DNA of 64,000 nucleotides from positions 1 to 64,000 of the forward strand of contig NZ_BCRB01000001.1 of assembly GCF_001552375.1 (NCBI RefSeq), read 5' to 3'. Positions 9,835-18,144 of this stretch are shown piece after piece. Both the position numbers and the translations under genes were made by a program. Below the pieces are notes generated by a model, which saw nothing but the letters and a program-made list of their open reading frames with translations, did no database searches and was not told the DNA's origin. This stretch comes from Cellulomonas iranensis NBRC 101100 = JCM 18110. Lineage in GTDB: Bacteria; Actinomycetota; Actinomycetes; Actinomycetales; Cellulomonadaceae. Position 1 is the stretch's first letter. The number at the start of each line of letters is the position of its first letter.

Positions 9835-10749
9835 TCAGCGCAGCTGGAGGCCCCAGCGCACCTCGTGGGTCGTGCCCGGCTCGAGCTCGACCAGCAGGTC
9901 GCCCGTGCGGAACGCGTCGGCCACGCACGTCATGGGCTCGACCGCGACGCCGCGGCGCTCGATGCCGGGGATGCCGTCGCCCGTGCAGACCTGCCACGCG
10001 GGCAGGGTCGCGTCGGCCCACACGGCGACCGTGCGGCCGTCGGAGCCGGTGAGGGCCGCCCACGTGCGGCCCTCGGCGTCGGGCGTGACGTCGAGCCACG
10101 CGTCGTCGAGCGCGACGCCCGCGAGGGGCTTGCCCTCGCGCAGGTCGTAGTCGCCGGCGACCGCCTGCGTGCCGATCGGCAGGAGCCGGTCGTCGACCGT
10201 GACGCGGCGCGCCGCGTCGAGGCGCAGCGTGCTCGCGTCGACACCGCCCGGGCCGGGGGACAGCCACGGGTGGAAGCCGACCCCGTAGGGCGCCACGCCC
10301 TCGCCGAGGTGCGTCGTCGCGACCGTGACGGTCAGGCCGTCGTCGGCCAGGCGGTACGTCACGTCGAGGCGCAGCGGCCACGGGTAGCCGGGCGTGGGGA
10401 CGAGGTCGTGGCGCAGCGTCACCGCGTCGTCCGCGGCCTCGACGACGTCGAACCGCGCGTACGCGACGAGGCCGTGCAGCGCGGTGAGGCGCTCGTGCTC
10501 GGTCAGCGGGACCTGGTACGTCACGTCGCGGAAGCGGTACGTCGCGTCGCGCAGCCGGTTGGGCCACGGCGCGAGCACCGCACCCGAGAAGGCCGGCGCG
10601 ATCGTGCCGACGTCGAACGGCAGGAGCACGTCGCGCTCGCCGACCCGGTACTCGCGGACGCTCGCCGCGACGGACGTGACGACGGCGACCTGGTCACCGT
10701 GCCGCAGCACGTGCTGGTCACCCGTGGGAGGAGGAGTGTTCACGCTCAC
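9835..10749 (-). CDS. Aldose 1-epimerase family protein
   Basis: Galactose-mutarotase-like enzyme of 304 aa, interconverting anomers of free aldoses, likely cytoplasmic (no signal peptide). Family signatures in order are FSGAVLAPWPNRLRD (sugar-binding Arg), LHGLVAYARFDV (first His), APYGVGFHPWLSP (catalytic His region) and GVAVEPMTCVADAFR (C-terminal Glu region, acting as the base in the family). The ATG at 10749 has GGGAGGAGTG just upstream, a good ribosome-binding site. It is monocistronic and converges with the carboxypeptidase. Substrate preference cannot be told; the xylan and arabinan genes elsewhere in the window suggest pentoses or galactose but do not prove it. Confidence 0.88.
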   Translation of the reverse strand: MSVNTPPPTGDQHVLRHGDQVAVVTSVAASVREYRVGERDVLLPFDVGTIAPAFSGAVLAPWPNRLRDATYRFRDVTYQVPLTEHERLTALHGLVAYARFDVVEAADDAVTLRHDLVPTPGYPWPLRLDVTYRLADDGLTVTVATTHLGEGVAPYGVGFHPWLSPGPGGVDASTLRLDAARRVTVDDRLLPIGTQAVAGDYDLREGKPLAGVALDDAWLDVTPDAEGRTWAALTGSDGRTVAVWADATLPAWQVCTGDGIPGIERRGVAVEPMTCVADAFRTGDLLVELEPGTTHEVRWGLQLR

Positions 10750-11008
10750 AACCTAGCGGCGCACGCGCGTCCGGCCACGGGACCGGCGGTGCGCGTCGCG
10801 CCCCGGCGCGCGGGGCGGCCCCGTCGGTCCGGCCGCCCGACCGGACCGCCGGGTGGATCACCCGGACAGGTGATCCGGGTCACCCGACGGGCCGTGCCTG
10901 TGGACGACCCGACCCGCCGCGCGGCGTGATGCCCTACCGTGACGCCCGAATCGGACGAACCAGACACCGGCGTGCGTCGGTGCAGGTGGCACGGCAGGGG
11001 GCGGCGGC

Positions 11009-12232
11009 ATGGACGGGGTGGCGATCCTCGAGAGCGAGGTGCGCGAGCTCATCCGACGCCGCGGCGTCGACCCCGTGCGCGACCGCGCGGGCGTCGTCGC
11101 GCTCGTCCACGCGGCCATGGCCGACTACGACGAGCGCTCGCTGCTCGGAGCGGTCCCCGCGCTCGGCGACGCCGCCGCCGCGCACAAGGCCGTCGTCGAC
11201 GCCGTCGCCGGCCTCGGGCCCCTGCAGCGGTACCTCGACGACCCCGAGGTCGAGGAGATCTGGATCAACAGCCCCTCGCAGGTGTTCGTCGCGCGGCGCG
11301 GCGAGCCCGAGCTCACCACGACGATCCTCACCGACGCGCAGGTGCGCGACCTGGTCGAGCAGATGCTCAAGGTCTCCGGCCGGCGCCTCGACCTGTCGAG
11401 CCCGTTCGTCGACGCGTCGCTGCCGGGCGGGGAGCGCTTGCACGCCGTGATCCCCGACGTCACGCGGCGGCACTGGTCGGTCAACATCCGCAAGTACGTG
11501 GTGCGCGCCACCAGCCTCGACGACGTGGTCGCCCTCGGGTCCCTCACGCCGCAGGCCGCGGCGTTCCTGCACGCGGCCGTGCGGGTCGGGCTCAACGTCC
11601 TCGTCTCGGGCGCCACGCAGGCCGGCAAGACGACGATGCTCAACGCGCTCGCGGGCGCCGTCCCGCCGCGCGAGCGCGTCATCAGCTGCGAGGAGGTCTT
11701 CGAGCTGCGTCCCGCCGTGCGCGACTGGGTCGCGATGCAGACGCGGCAGCCGAACCTCGAGGGGACCGGCGAGATCACGCTGCGTCGCCTCGTCAAGGAG
11801 GCGCTGCGCATGCGCCCCGACCGCCTGCTCGTCGGCGAGGTGCGCGAGGCCGAGGCGCTCGACCTGCTCATCGCGCTCAACAGCGGCGTGCCGGCGATGT
11901 GCACGATCCACGCGAGCTCGGCGCGCGAGGCGCTCACCAAGCTGTGCACGCTGCCGCTGCTGGCCGGCGAGAACATCTCCGACCGGTTCGTCGTCCCCAC
12001 GGTGGCGTCGTCCGTGGACCTCGTGGTCCACCTCGAGCTCGACGCCCGCGGCCGTCGACGCACGCGTGAGGTCGTCGCCGTCCCCGGGCGGGTCGAGGCC
12101 GGCGTCGTCGAGACGGCCGACCTCTTCACCACGCGCGACGGCGTCCTGGTCCGCGGCGACGGCTTCCCGCCGCACCCGGAGCGGTTCGCGCGAGCGGGCG
12201 TCGACGTCGCGTCCCTGCTGCGGAGGTCGTGA
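11009..12232 (+). CDS. tadA: Tad pilus secretion ATPase (TadA/CpaF)
   Basis: Hexameric secretion ATPase that powers assembly of Flp/Tad pili. The 407-aa protein has the CpaF N-terminal domain with PLQRYLDDPEVEEIWINSP, Walker A GATQAGKT (201-208), the Asp box and Walker B near RPDRLLVGEVREAEALDLL, and the TIHASSAREAL His box. The ATG at 11009 is preceded by AGGGGG. It is first of a seven-gene operon (11009-15647) with TadB, TadC, a Flp-like pilin and TadE-like proteins. The usual actinobacterial upstream partner, the CpaE-like septum-site protein (ssd), is not here: the preceding gene is the unrelated epimerase on the other strand. Confidence 0.93.
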   Translation: MDGVAILESEVRELIRRRGVDPVRDRAGVVALVHAAMADYDERSLLGAVPALGDAAAAHKAVVDAVAGLGPLQRYLDDPEVEEIWINSPSQVFVARRGEPELTTTILTDAQVRDLVEQMLKVSGRRLDLSSPFVDASLPGGERLHAVIPDVTRRHWSVNIRKYVVRATSLDDVVALGSLTPQAAAFLHAAVRVGLNVLVSGATQAGKTTMLNALAGAVPPRERVISCEEVFELRPAVRDWVAMQTRQPNLEGTGEITLRRLVKEALRMRPDRLLVGEVREAEALDLLIALNSGVPAMCTIHASSAREALTKLCTLPLLAGENISDRFVVPTVASSVDLVVHLELDARGRRRTREVVAVPGRVEAGVVETADLFTTRDGVLVRGDGFPPHPERFARAGVDVASLLRRS

Positions 12233-13095
12233 GCGTGGGCGTCGTGGTGGGCCTGCTGCTGGGTGTCGGGCTGGCGTGCGTGTGGTGGTCGTGGTGGCCG
12301 CGCGCGGGCGGTGTCGTGGGTCGCTCCGGCGGCTGGGCGGCGCGCGTGCAGGACGTGCTCACGCAGGCCGAGGTGACGGGCGTGTCGCCGGGCGGGCTGG
12401 TCGCGGCGAGCGCCGCCGTCGGGCTGGTGGTCGCGGCGGCATCGTTCCTCGTGGTGCCGGTCCCGGCCGTCACCGGGTGCGTCGCGGCGTTCGCCGCGGG
12501 TGCGCCGTGGGCCCTCGTGCGGGGCCGTGCCCGCCGGCGCCTCGCCCGGGCGCGCGAGCTGTGGCCCGACGTCGTCGACCACCTCGCGTCGGGCGTGCGC
12601 GCGGGGCTCGCCCTGCCGGAGGCGGTGGCCCAGCTGGGCGACCGGGGCCCGGCCGAGCTGCGCGCCCCGTTCCGGGCGTTCGCCGAGGACTACCGCGCGA
12701 CGGGTCGGTTCGCCGACAGCCTCGACGCCCTCAAGGACCGCCTGGCCGACCCGGTCGCCGACCGCATCGTCGAGGCGCTGCGGCTCACGCGCGACGTCGG
12801 CGGCACCGACCTGGGGCGCCTGCTGCGGACGCTGTCGTCCTTCCTGCGCGACGACCTGCGCACGCGGGGCGAGCTCGAGGCGCGGCAGGGCTGGACCGTG
12901 TACGCCGCGCGGCTCGCCGTCGCCGCGCCGTGGGTCGTGCTGGGCATGCTCGCGTCGCGCCCCGAGGCCATCTCGGCGTACGACTCGCCCGCCGGTGCCG
13001 TGCTGCTCGTCGCGGGTGCCGTCGTCACCGTCGTCGCCTACCGGCTCATGGTGCGCGTCGCGCGCCTGCCCGACGACCCGCGGGTCCTGCGGTGA
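12229..13095 (+). CDS. tadB: Tad pilus inner-membrane platform protein TadB
   Basis: Membrane platform protein of a Tad/Flp pilus, 288 aa, T2SF domain family. Two N-terminal hydrophobic segments (to about residue 95) precede a cytoplasmic helical domain with ELWPDVVDHLASGVRAGLALPEAVAQL, then two C-terminal membrane segments. The GTG at 12229 overlaps the ATPase stop as GTGA, but GGAGG (12222-12226) sits only 2 nt before it; the next in-frame GTG at 12235 has better spacing and may be the true start (286 aa). It pairs with TadC, which follows with another 4-nt overlap. Confidence 0.88.
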   Translation: MSVGVVVGLLLGVGLACVWWSWWPRAGGVVGRSGGWAARVQDVLTQAEVTGVSPGGLVAASAAVGLVVAAASFLVVPVPAVTGCVAAFAAGAPWALVRGRARRRLARARELWPDVVDHLASGVRAGLALPEAVAQLGDRGPAELRAPFRAFAEDYRATGRFADSLDALKDRLADPVADRIVEALRLTRDVGGTDLGRLLRTLSSFLRDDLRTRGELEARQGWTVYAARLAVAAPWVVLGMLASRPEAISAYDSPAGAVLLVAGAVVTVVAYRLMVRVARLPDDPRVLR

Positions 13096-14021
13096 GCCCG
13101 GCGCTCCTCGGCGGGCTCGTCGGCCTGCTCGGCGGCTGCGGCGCGGTCCTCGTCGTCGCGCGGCTGCGCGCGCGACGCATCACGCTCGACCAGCGGGTCG
13201 GCCCGTACCTGCGCACGCGCGGCACGTCGTCGCTGCTGCGCGCCGAGCCCGTGCGCGGACCGTGGGGGGTCGTCGAACGGATCGTCGCCCCGTTCCTGGC
13301 GGACGGGGTGCGCGTGGTCTCCCGGCTCGGTTCCTCCTCGGCCGAGCTGCGCCGCCGGCTCGCCCGTGCGGGCAGGTCCGACACGGTCGAGCAGCTCCGC
13401 GCGCAGCAGGTCGTCGCCGGGTCGCTCGGCCTCGCGGCCGGGCTCGCGCTCGCCGTCCTGCTCGCGGCCACGCGCGGCGGGGCGGTCGTGCCGCTCGTCG
13501 CACTGGTCGTGGTCGCGGGCCTCGTCGGCGCGCTGGCCCCGGACTGGTGGCTCGGCCGGCAGGTGGCCCGGCGCGAGGCGCGCCTGCTCGCCGAGATGCC
13601 CACGGTCACCGAGCTCCTCGCGCTGGCCGTCGGAGCGGGCGAAGGGGCGACCGGCGCGCTCGAGCGCGTCGTCCGGCAGACCCACGGCGAGCTGGCCGAC
13701 GAGCTCGCGCGGACGCTCGCCGACGCGCGCGCCGGTGCGCCCCTCGCGAGCGCGCTGCAGGGTCTGGCCGACCGCACGGGCCTGCCCGCGCTCGCGCGCT
13801 TCGCGGAGGGGGTCGCCGTCGCGGTCGAGCGCGGCTCGCCGCTCGCGGACGTGCTGCGCGCGCAGGCGCAGGACGTGCGCGAGGAGGGGCGTCGGGCGCT
13901 CATGCAGACGGGCGGGCGCAAGGAGGTGCTCATGATGGTGCCGGTGGTGTTCCTGATCCTGCCGGTCACCGTCGTGTTCGCCGTCTTCCCCAGCGCGGTG
14001 GTCCTGCGGGTGGGGCTGTGA
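13092..14021 (+). CDS. tadC: Tad pilus inner-membrane platform protein TadC
   Basis: Second T2SF-domain platform protein, 309 aa. A first N-terminal helix is followed by two membrane segments (near residues 110-150), a cytoplasmic domain with LLAEMPTVTELLALAVGAGEG, and a C-terminal helix in which VPVVFLILPVTVVFAVFP is typical of TadC. The GTG start overlaps the TadB stop (GTGA). Membrane topology and gene order identify it as the TadB partner in the pilus motor. Confidence 0.88.
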   Translation: MSPALLGGLVGLLGGCGAVLVVARLRARRITLDQRVGPYLRTRGTSSLLRAEPVRGPWGVVERIVAPFLADGVRVVSRLGSSSAELRRRLARAGRSDTVEQLRAQQVVAGSLGLAAGLALAVLLAATRGGAVVPLVALVVVAGLVGALAPDWWLGRQVARREARLLAEMPTVTELLALAVGAGEGATGALERVVRQTHGELADELARTLADARAGAPLASALQGLADRTGLPALARFAEGVAVAVERGSPLADVLRAQAQDVREEGRRALMQTGGRKEVLMMVPVVFLILPVTVVFAVFPSAVVLRVGL

Positions 14022-14084
14022 GCCCGCCCGCCGTGCACGAGGAGGCGTCGTCCGGCGTGCTCCTGACGACGACGGAGGTCGAGG

Positions 14085-14297
14085 ATGAAGATCTGGCAGC
14101 GGACGTGGGACGCGTTCGTGCGGCGCACCGGACCGGCGGCGGGGGAGCGCGGCGACCGGGGCGACGTGCCCGGCTGGGTGCTCGTGACGCTCATGACCGC
14201 CGGGCTGGTCGCCGTGCTGTGGTTCGTCGCCGAGGACGCGCTGCGCGGCCTGTTCGTCGAGGCCGTGAACGGCGTCTCGCCGCGCTCCGGCGGCTGA
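14085..14297 (+). CDS. Small Flp-like pilin (DUF4244 type)
   Basis: Seventy-residue protein with a short basic leader, Gly-Asp region and one hydrophobic helix (about residues 31-49, GWVLVTLMTAGLVAVLWF), matching the DUF4244/Flp pilin-like proteins that follow tadC in Actinobacteria. It is the likely pilus subunit, processed at the Gly before the helix and polymerised by the TadABC machinery. The ATG at 14085 has GGAGG at 14075-14079. A second open frame runs through the whole gene in another phase and continues into the TadE-like gene (see next entry). Confidence 0.8.
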   Translation: MKIWQRTWDAFVRRTGPAAGERGDRGDVPGWVLVTLMTAGLVAVLWFVAEDALRGLFVEAVNGVSPRSGG

Positions 14298-14329
14298 GCG
14301 CCGCGCGGCGAGACGACGCCGGGGCCGCC

Positions 14330-14680
14330 GTGGTCGACTTCACGCTCGTCGGTGGTCTCGTGGTGGTGCTGTTCGTCGCGGTGGTGCAGCTCGCGCTGGT
14401 GCAGCACGTGCGCAACACGTGCGTCGACGCGGCGGCCGAGGGTGCCCGGTACGCGGCGCACGTCGGGCGCGCGCCCGCCGACGGCGCCGCTCGCGCGGGT
14501 GACCTGCTGCGCTCGTCGCTCGCCGCGTCGTACGCGAAGGACGTGACGGCGGACGAGGTCGTCGTCGACGGCCTGCGCCTGGTGCGCGTCACGGTGCGCG
14601 CCCCGCTACCGGTGGTCGGGCTGCTCGGCCCGGCCGGCGTCATGGAGCTGCGCGGGCACGCCCCCGTGGAGGACGCGTGA
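14330..14680 (+). CDS. TadE-like pseudopilin (start uncertain)
   Basis: TadE-family minor pilin. The product begins around AAVVDFTLVGGLVVVLFVAVVQLALVQ, a typical TadE membrane helix with the pre-helix acidic residue, followed by an extracellular domain of about 85 residues. The start is not settled. GTG at 14330 is the first conventional codon after the pilin gene but falls inside the conserved N terminus. CTG at 14294 would overlap the pilin stop as CTGA, like other joints in this operon. A GTG at 14018 overlapping the tadC stop is also in frame, but the extra residues look non-coding and overlap the whole pilin gene. The end is firm: the stop overlaps the next GTG. Confidence 0.75.
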   Translation: MVDFTLVGGLVVVLFVAVVQLALVQHVRNTCVDAAAEGARYAAHVGRAPADGAARAGDLLRSSLAASYAKDVTADEVVVDGLRLVRVTVRAPLPVVGLLGPAGVMELRGHAPVEDA

Positions 14681-15171
14681 GCGCGGCGTCGCGCCGGTGG
14701 GTCGGCCGGCTGCGGCGGTGGGCCGCGCGACGGGTGCGCACCGGCGGTGACGACGGCAGCGCCCTCGTCGAGTTCCTCGGCGTCACGCTCGTGCTCCTCG
14801 TCCCGACCGTCTACCTCGTGCTCGTGCTCGGACGCGTCCAGGCCGCGACGTTCGCCGTCGAGGGTGCCGCGCGCGAGGCCGCGCGCGTGTACGTGGCGGC
14901 CGACGACGCGGCGCAGGGCGCCGAGCGTGCCGTCACGGTCGTCGGCGTCGCGCTCCGCGACCAGGGCTTCGACGACGACGCGGCCGGTGCGCTCGCGCTC
15001 ACGTGCTCGGCGTCCCCGTGCCTCACGCCCGGTGCCGAGGTCGCGGCGACCGTGGAGGTGCGCGTGCCGCTGCCGTTCGTGCCCGCGTTCGTCGCAGACG
15101 CCCTTCCCCTCGAGGTCCCCGTGAGCGCGCAGCGCGTCGCACCGGTGGACGCCTACCGGGTGGCGCGGTGA
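14677..15171 (+). CDS. TadE-family pseudopilin
   Basis: Second TadE-like protein, 164 aa. A basic cytoplasmic leader precedes DDGSALVEFLGVTLVLLVPTVYLVLVL (about residues 25-51), the canonical TadE helix with the conserved Glu, then an extracytoplasmic domain with a Cys pair (TCSASPC). The GTG start overlaps the previous stop (GTGA). It is expected to be a minor component of the pilus tip or base. Confidence 0.85.
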   Translation: MSAASRRWVGRLRRWAARRVRTGGDDGSALVEFLGVTLVLLVPTVYLVLVLGRVQAATFAVEGAAREAARVYVAADDAAQGAERAVTVVGVALRDQGFDDDAAGALALTCSASPCLTPGAEVAATVEVRVPLPFVPAFVADALPLEVPVSAQRVAPVDAYRVAR

Positions 15172-15647
15172 GGACGCTCGCCAGGGCGGTCCGCGCACGC
15201 GCGTGGGGCGGGCCGGACGACGGTCAGGTGATGCTGCTGTCCCTCGGCTTCGCGGTGGTCGCGCTCGCGCTCGTCCTGGTCGTCGGTGCCGCGACGGGGG
15301 TGCACCTCGACCGCAAGCGGCTGCTCGCCACCGCCGACCTGGCCGCGCTCGCCGCGGCCGACCAGGTCAGCGAGCGGTACTTCGAGCCCGGCGGCGGGCG
15401 CGGGTCCGCCGGGGTGCCGCTCACCGACGCGTCCGTGCGGGCCGCGGTCGAGCAGTACCTGGCGGACCACCCCGACCCCGTCGCACGGTGGGACGGCGTG
15501 CGGGTCCTCAAGGCGTCGACGCCCGACGGCCGCACCGCGCGCGTCCGCCTCGGCGCCGTCACGCGGCCGCCGCTCGTCACGTGGGTGACGGCGCCGTGGT
15601 CGGACGGGATCGCGCTCGAGGTCGAGTCCGTGGCGCGCGCGTCGTGA
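15168..15647 (+). CDS. TadE/TadG-like protein of the pilus operon
   Basis: Last gene of the pilus operon, 159 aa. It has one N-terminal helix (GQVMLLSLGFAVVALALVLVVGAATGV) followed by HLDRKRLLATADLAALAAADQ, the Tad-like motif seen in TadG and in the actinobacterial secretion-neighbourhood TadE-like family. It is coupled to the upstream gene by a GTGA overlap. A convergent TetR gene ends 15 bp beyond it. Confidence 0.8.
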   Translation: MRTLARAVRARAWGGPDDGQVMLLSLGFAVVALALVLVVGAATGVHLDRKRLLATADLAALAAADQVSERYFEPGGGRGSAGVPLTDASVRAAVEQYLADHPDPVARWDGVRVLKASTPDGRTARVRLGAVTRPPLVTWVTAPWSDGIALEVESVARAS

Positions 15648-15661
15648 CCTCCGCGGACCGC

Positions 15662-16249
15662 TCAGGCGACCTTCCGGTGCGCGTGCGCCGCCACCTCCAG
15701 TGCGATCGTCGCGAGCTCCGCGATGTGCCGCAGGTCCTCGGCGGTCGCGCCGTCGCGCGCCTGCTGGCTCATGCCCTGCAGCGTCGCGCCCGTGAACCGG
15801 GCCATGGCCTCGGACACGTCGGGCCGCTGCGCCATCGCCAGGACGTTCTCACGGCGCATCGTCGCGAGCCGCTCCGCGACGTGACGGTTCGCCTCGGTCA
15901 CGGTCACGGCAGCGCTGATGACGAGGCACCCGCCGGGGTAGTCGCGCGACGGGTAGTGCTCGGCCGCCTCGAACAGCACGCGCCGCAGCATCGCCAGGCC
16001 GTCCCGCTCCTCACGGATCGCCGTGCCGAGGAACGCCCCGTGCGTCTCGTTGTAGCGACGCACGACCGAGAAGAACAGCTCCTCCTTGGAGCCGAACGCC
16101 TTGTAGAGGCTCGGCGGGTTGATCCCCATCGCCTCGGTCAGCGACGCGAGCGACGCGCCCTCGTAGCCGTGCTCCCAGAACACGGCGAGGGCCGCGTCGA
16201 GCGCCTCCTCGACGTCGAAGCGCCGCCCCTGACCTGCGCGACCAGACAT
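15662..16249 (-). CDS. TetR-family repressor
   Basis: One-component regulator of 195 aa. The N-terminal helix-turn-helix (about residues 13-58) contains ALAVFWEHGYEGASLASLTEAMGINPPSLYKAFGSKEELF, a classical TetR DNA-binding domain; the C-terminal helical domain resembles the TetR_C subgroup with YPGGCLVISAAVTVTEAN. The ATG at 16249 has GAAGGA upstream; the frame continues upstream to 16399 but without domain content. It diverges from an SDR-led operon, and a perfect palindrome lies between them (16388-16403), so it most likely represses that operon and perhaps itself. The inducer is unknown. Confidence 0.9.
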   Translation of the reverse strand: MSGRAGQGRRFDVEEALDAALAVFWEHGYEGASLASLTEAMGINPPSLYKAFGSKEELFFSVVRRYNETHGAFLGTAIREERDGLAMLRRVLFEAAEHYPSRDYPGGCLVISAAVTVTEANRHVAERLATMRRENVLAMAQRPDVSEAMARFTGATLQGMSQQARDGATAEDLRHIAELATIALEVAAHAHRKVA

Positions 16250-16387
16250 CGGTGTCCTTCCCGCCTCGTGCTCCCGGTCCACGTCGACCCGGTCCGGGCG
16301 GGGCCGAGGTCGCCGACGACCCCCGCCGTCCTCGTCACGAGCGTAGTCGCGGGGGCGGACCTCCCGAACCGGTACGAGATCGACTCT

Positions 16388-16403
16388 TGTAGTGATCACT
16401 ACA
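16388..16403. promoter_or_regulatory. Perfect 16-bp palindrome, probable TetR operator
   Basis: TGTAGTGATCACTACA is a perfect inverted repeat in the 173-bp gap between the TetR gene and the SDR gene, 20 bp before the SDR ATG. TTGTAG at its left edge could be the -35 element of the SDR promoter, so bound repressor would block it. The short distance to the ATG suggests a leaderless or nearly leaderless SDR transcript. Confidence 0.75.
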
Positions 16404-16422
16404 CGTATGCCACTCTACCCGC

Positions 16423-17220
16423 ATGAGCCACGAGAGCACAGCACAGGGCATCGAGCAGGAGGCCGCGAGGGTCGCCGTCGTGACCGGCGCGAGCCGCGGG
16501 ATCGGCCGTGCGATCGCCACGCGCCTCGCGCGGGACGGGTTCGCGGTCGGCGTCCACTACGGGTCGAACCCCGAGGCCGCGGCCGAGACCGTCGCCGCGA
16601 TCCGGCGCGACCACGGCACCGCCTACGCCTTCCGCGCCGACCTCGCGGCGGACGACGTCGCCACCGCCTTCTGGGACGCGCACGACAAGGCGGCCGCCGA
16701 GGCCGGGATCGACGCGCACCAGATCCACACGCTCGTGAACAACGCCGGCGTGACGCTGCGCGGCACCATCGAGGACTTCGACCCGGCCGACCTCGAGCTC
16801 CAGCAGCGCATCAACGTGACCGCGCCGTACCTCCTGGTGCGCGAGGCGCTCGGCCGCCTGCGCGACGGAGGGCGGATCGTCAACATCTCGTCCGGCGTCA
16901 CGCGCATCGCGTTCCCCGAGATCATCGGCTACGCCATGACCAAGGGCGCGATCGAGGCCTTCACCCTCACGCTCGCCAAGCACCTCGGCGCGCGGGGCAT
17001 CACGGTGAACGCCGTCGCGCCGGGCGTCATCGACACCGACATCAACGCCAGCTGGTTGCGCGACAACCCCGAGGCGATCGCCCAGGTCGCCGCGAGCACC
17101 AGCCTCGGGCGCGTCGGGCGGCCCGACGACGTCGCGGGCGCCGTCGCGTTCCTCGCGTCCGACGACGCGCGGTGGGTCACCGGGCAGGTCCTCGACGCCA
17201 CCGGGGGCACCCAGCTCTGA
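16423..17220 (+). CDS. Short-chain dehydrogenase/reductase
   Basis: NAD(P)-dependent oxidoreductase of 265 aa. Cofactor motif TGASRGIG (21-28), NNAG near residue 105, and the catalytic Ser-Tyr-Lys set in VNISSGVTRIAFPEIIGYAMTKG place it in the classical SDR family; VTGQVLDATGG near the end is typical of FabG-like members. It is the first gene behind the TetR operator and heads a cluster with a VOC protein, a BBE oxidase and a sugar-phosphate cyclase, so a cyclitol or sugar ketone is a plausible substrate. No ribosome-binding site is obvious; the ATG is the only reasonable start. Confidence 0.9.
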   Translation: MSHESTAQGIEQEAARVAVVTGASRGIGRAIATRLARDGFAVGVHYGSNPEAAAETVAAIRRDHGTAYAFRADLAADDVATAFWDAHDKAAAEAGIDAHQIHTLVNNAGVTLRGTIEDFDPADLELQQRINVTAPYLLVREALGRLRDGGRIVNISSGVTRIAFPEIIGYAMTKGAIEAFTLTLAKHLGARGITVNAVAPGVIDTDINASWLRDNPEAIAQVAASTSLGRVGRPDDVAGAVAFLASDDARWVTGQVLDATGGTQL

Positions 17221-17256
17221 CCGACCAGCACGGCCACGACACTGACAGGGGGGCAG

Positions 17257-18144
17257 ATGTCGCACGCACCGACACGGGGGATCGACCACTTCGGGCTCAC
17301 CGTCGCGAACCTCGACGACGCGGTCAGGGACCTCGGGGACGCGCTCGGCGCAGGGCTCTGCTACGTCGAGGGGCCCCTCGACGAGCCGTACCCGGGGTGG
17401 ATGACGGAGAAGCTGGGCGCCCGGGGGGCGTTCACGCTGCGGGTCGCGGCCGTGAACGCGCGCGCCGTCAACCTCGAGCTCTTCGAGTACGCCGGGGACG
17501 GGCCGCGCCGTCCCGGTCCGCTGCCGGGTCAGGCGGGCGGCTTCGCGCTGCTGCAGCGCACGCCCGACCCGACCGCCGCCGCGCGCGAGCTCGCCCGCGT
17601 GGCGGCCGTGCGCCCGGCGCACGCCCCGGGCGGGTTCGAGGTGCTGCTGCCGTCGGGGATCGCGCTCGCGCTGCAGCCCGGGAAGGACGAGCTGCTCGGC
17701 GCCCTGTTCGTGCATCGGGGAGACGTCGCGCCGTTCGTCCACGAGCTGCAGTCGGTGCTCGGGCTGCGGCGGACCGGCGGCGTCGACGCGTTCGGCGCCC
17801 GCGGCGTCGTGCTCGCGGGGGAGTGCGGCGCGGCCGTCGCGGTGCTCGACGCCCCCGGTGCGGGACCGCGTCCCGCCAACAGCGACGTCGGCGGGCACCA
17901 CGTGGCCTTCCACGCCGACGACGTCGACGCGGCGCGCGCGGCGCTCCTCGAGGCGGGGGGGTTCGTGCCGCTCGGCGAGCCCGAGACGATCACGGACGGC
18001 CCGATCGCGGGCGACCGCTGGAACTACGTGCTGTCACCCACCGGGGTGCAGCTCGAGCTCATCAACCTCCCCGACGGCACCCTGCCGTACGAGGACGGTG
18101 CGGCGCACACCCGCACCCCGATCGCACGGAGGGTCCCCGCATGA
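17257..18144 (+). CDS. Tandem VOC (glyoxalase-fold) protein
   Basis: Vicinal-oxygen-chelate protein of 295 aa made of two modules. The first starts GIDHFGLTVANLDDAVRDLG and ends near VNLELFEYAG; the second contains GGHHVAFHADDVDAARAAL and GVQLELINLPDG. His and Glu positions in these strands are the usual metal ligands. VOC proteins next to valiolone-type cyclases in other clusters (ValD, CetB) epimerise 2-epi-5-epi-valiolone; here that role is inferred from the neighbour at 20964. Alternatives are a dioxygenase or a resistance protein. The ATG at 17257 follows AGGGGGG with good spacing. Its stop overlaps the oxidase ATG. Confidence 0.8.
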   Translation: MSHAPTRGIDHFGLTVANLDDAVRDLGDALGAGLCYVEGPLDEPYPGWMTEKLGARGAFTLRVAAVNARAVNLELFEYAGDGPRRPGPLPGQAGGFALLQRTPDPTAAARELARVAAVRPAHAPGGFEVLLPSGIALALQPGKDELLGALFVHRGDVAPFVHELQSVLGLRRTGGVDAFGARGVVLAGECGAAVAVLDAPGAGPRPANSDVGGHHVAFHADDVDAARAALLEAGGFVPLGEPETITDGPIAGDRWNYVLSPTGVQLELINLPDGTLPYEDGAAHTRTPIARRVPA

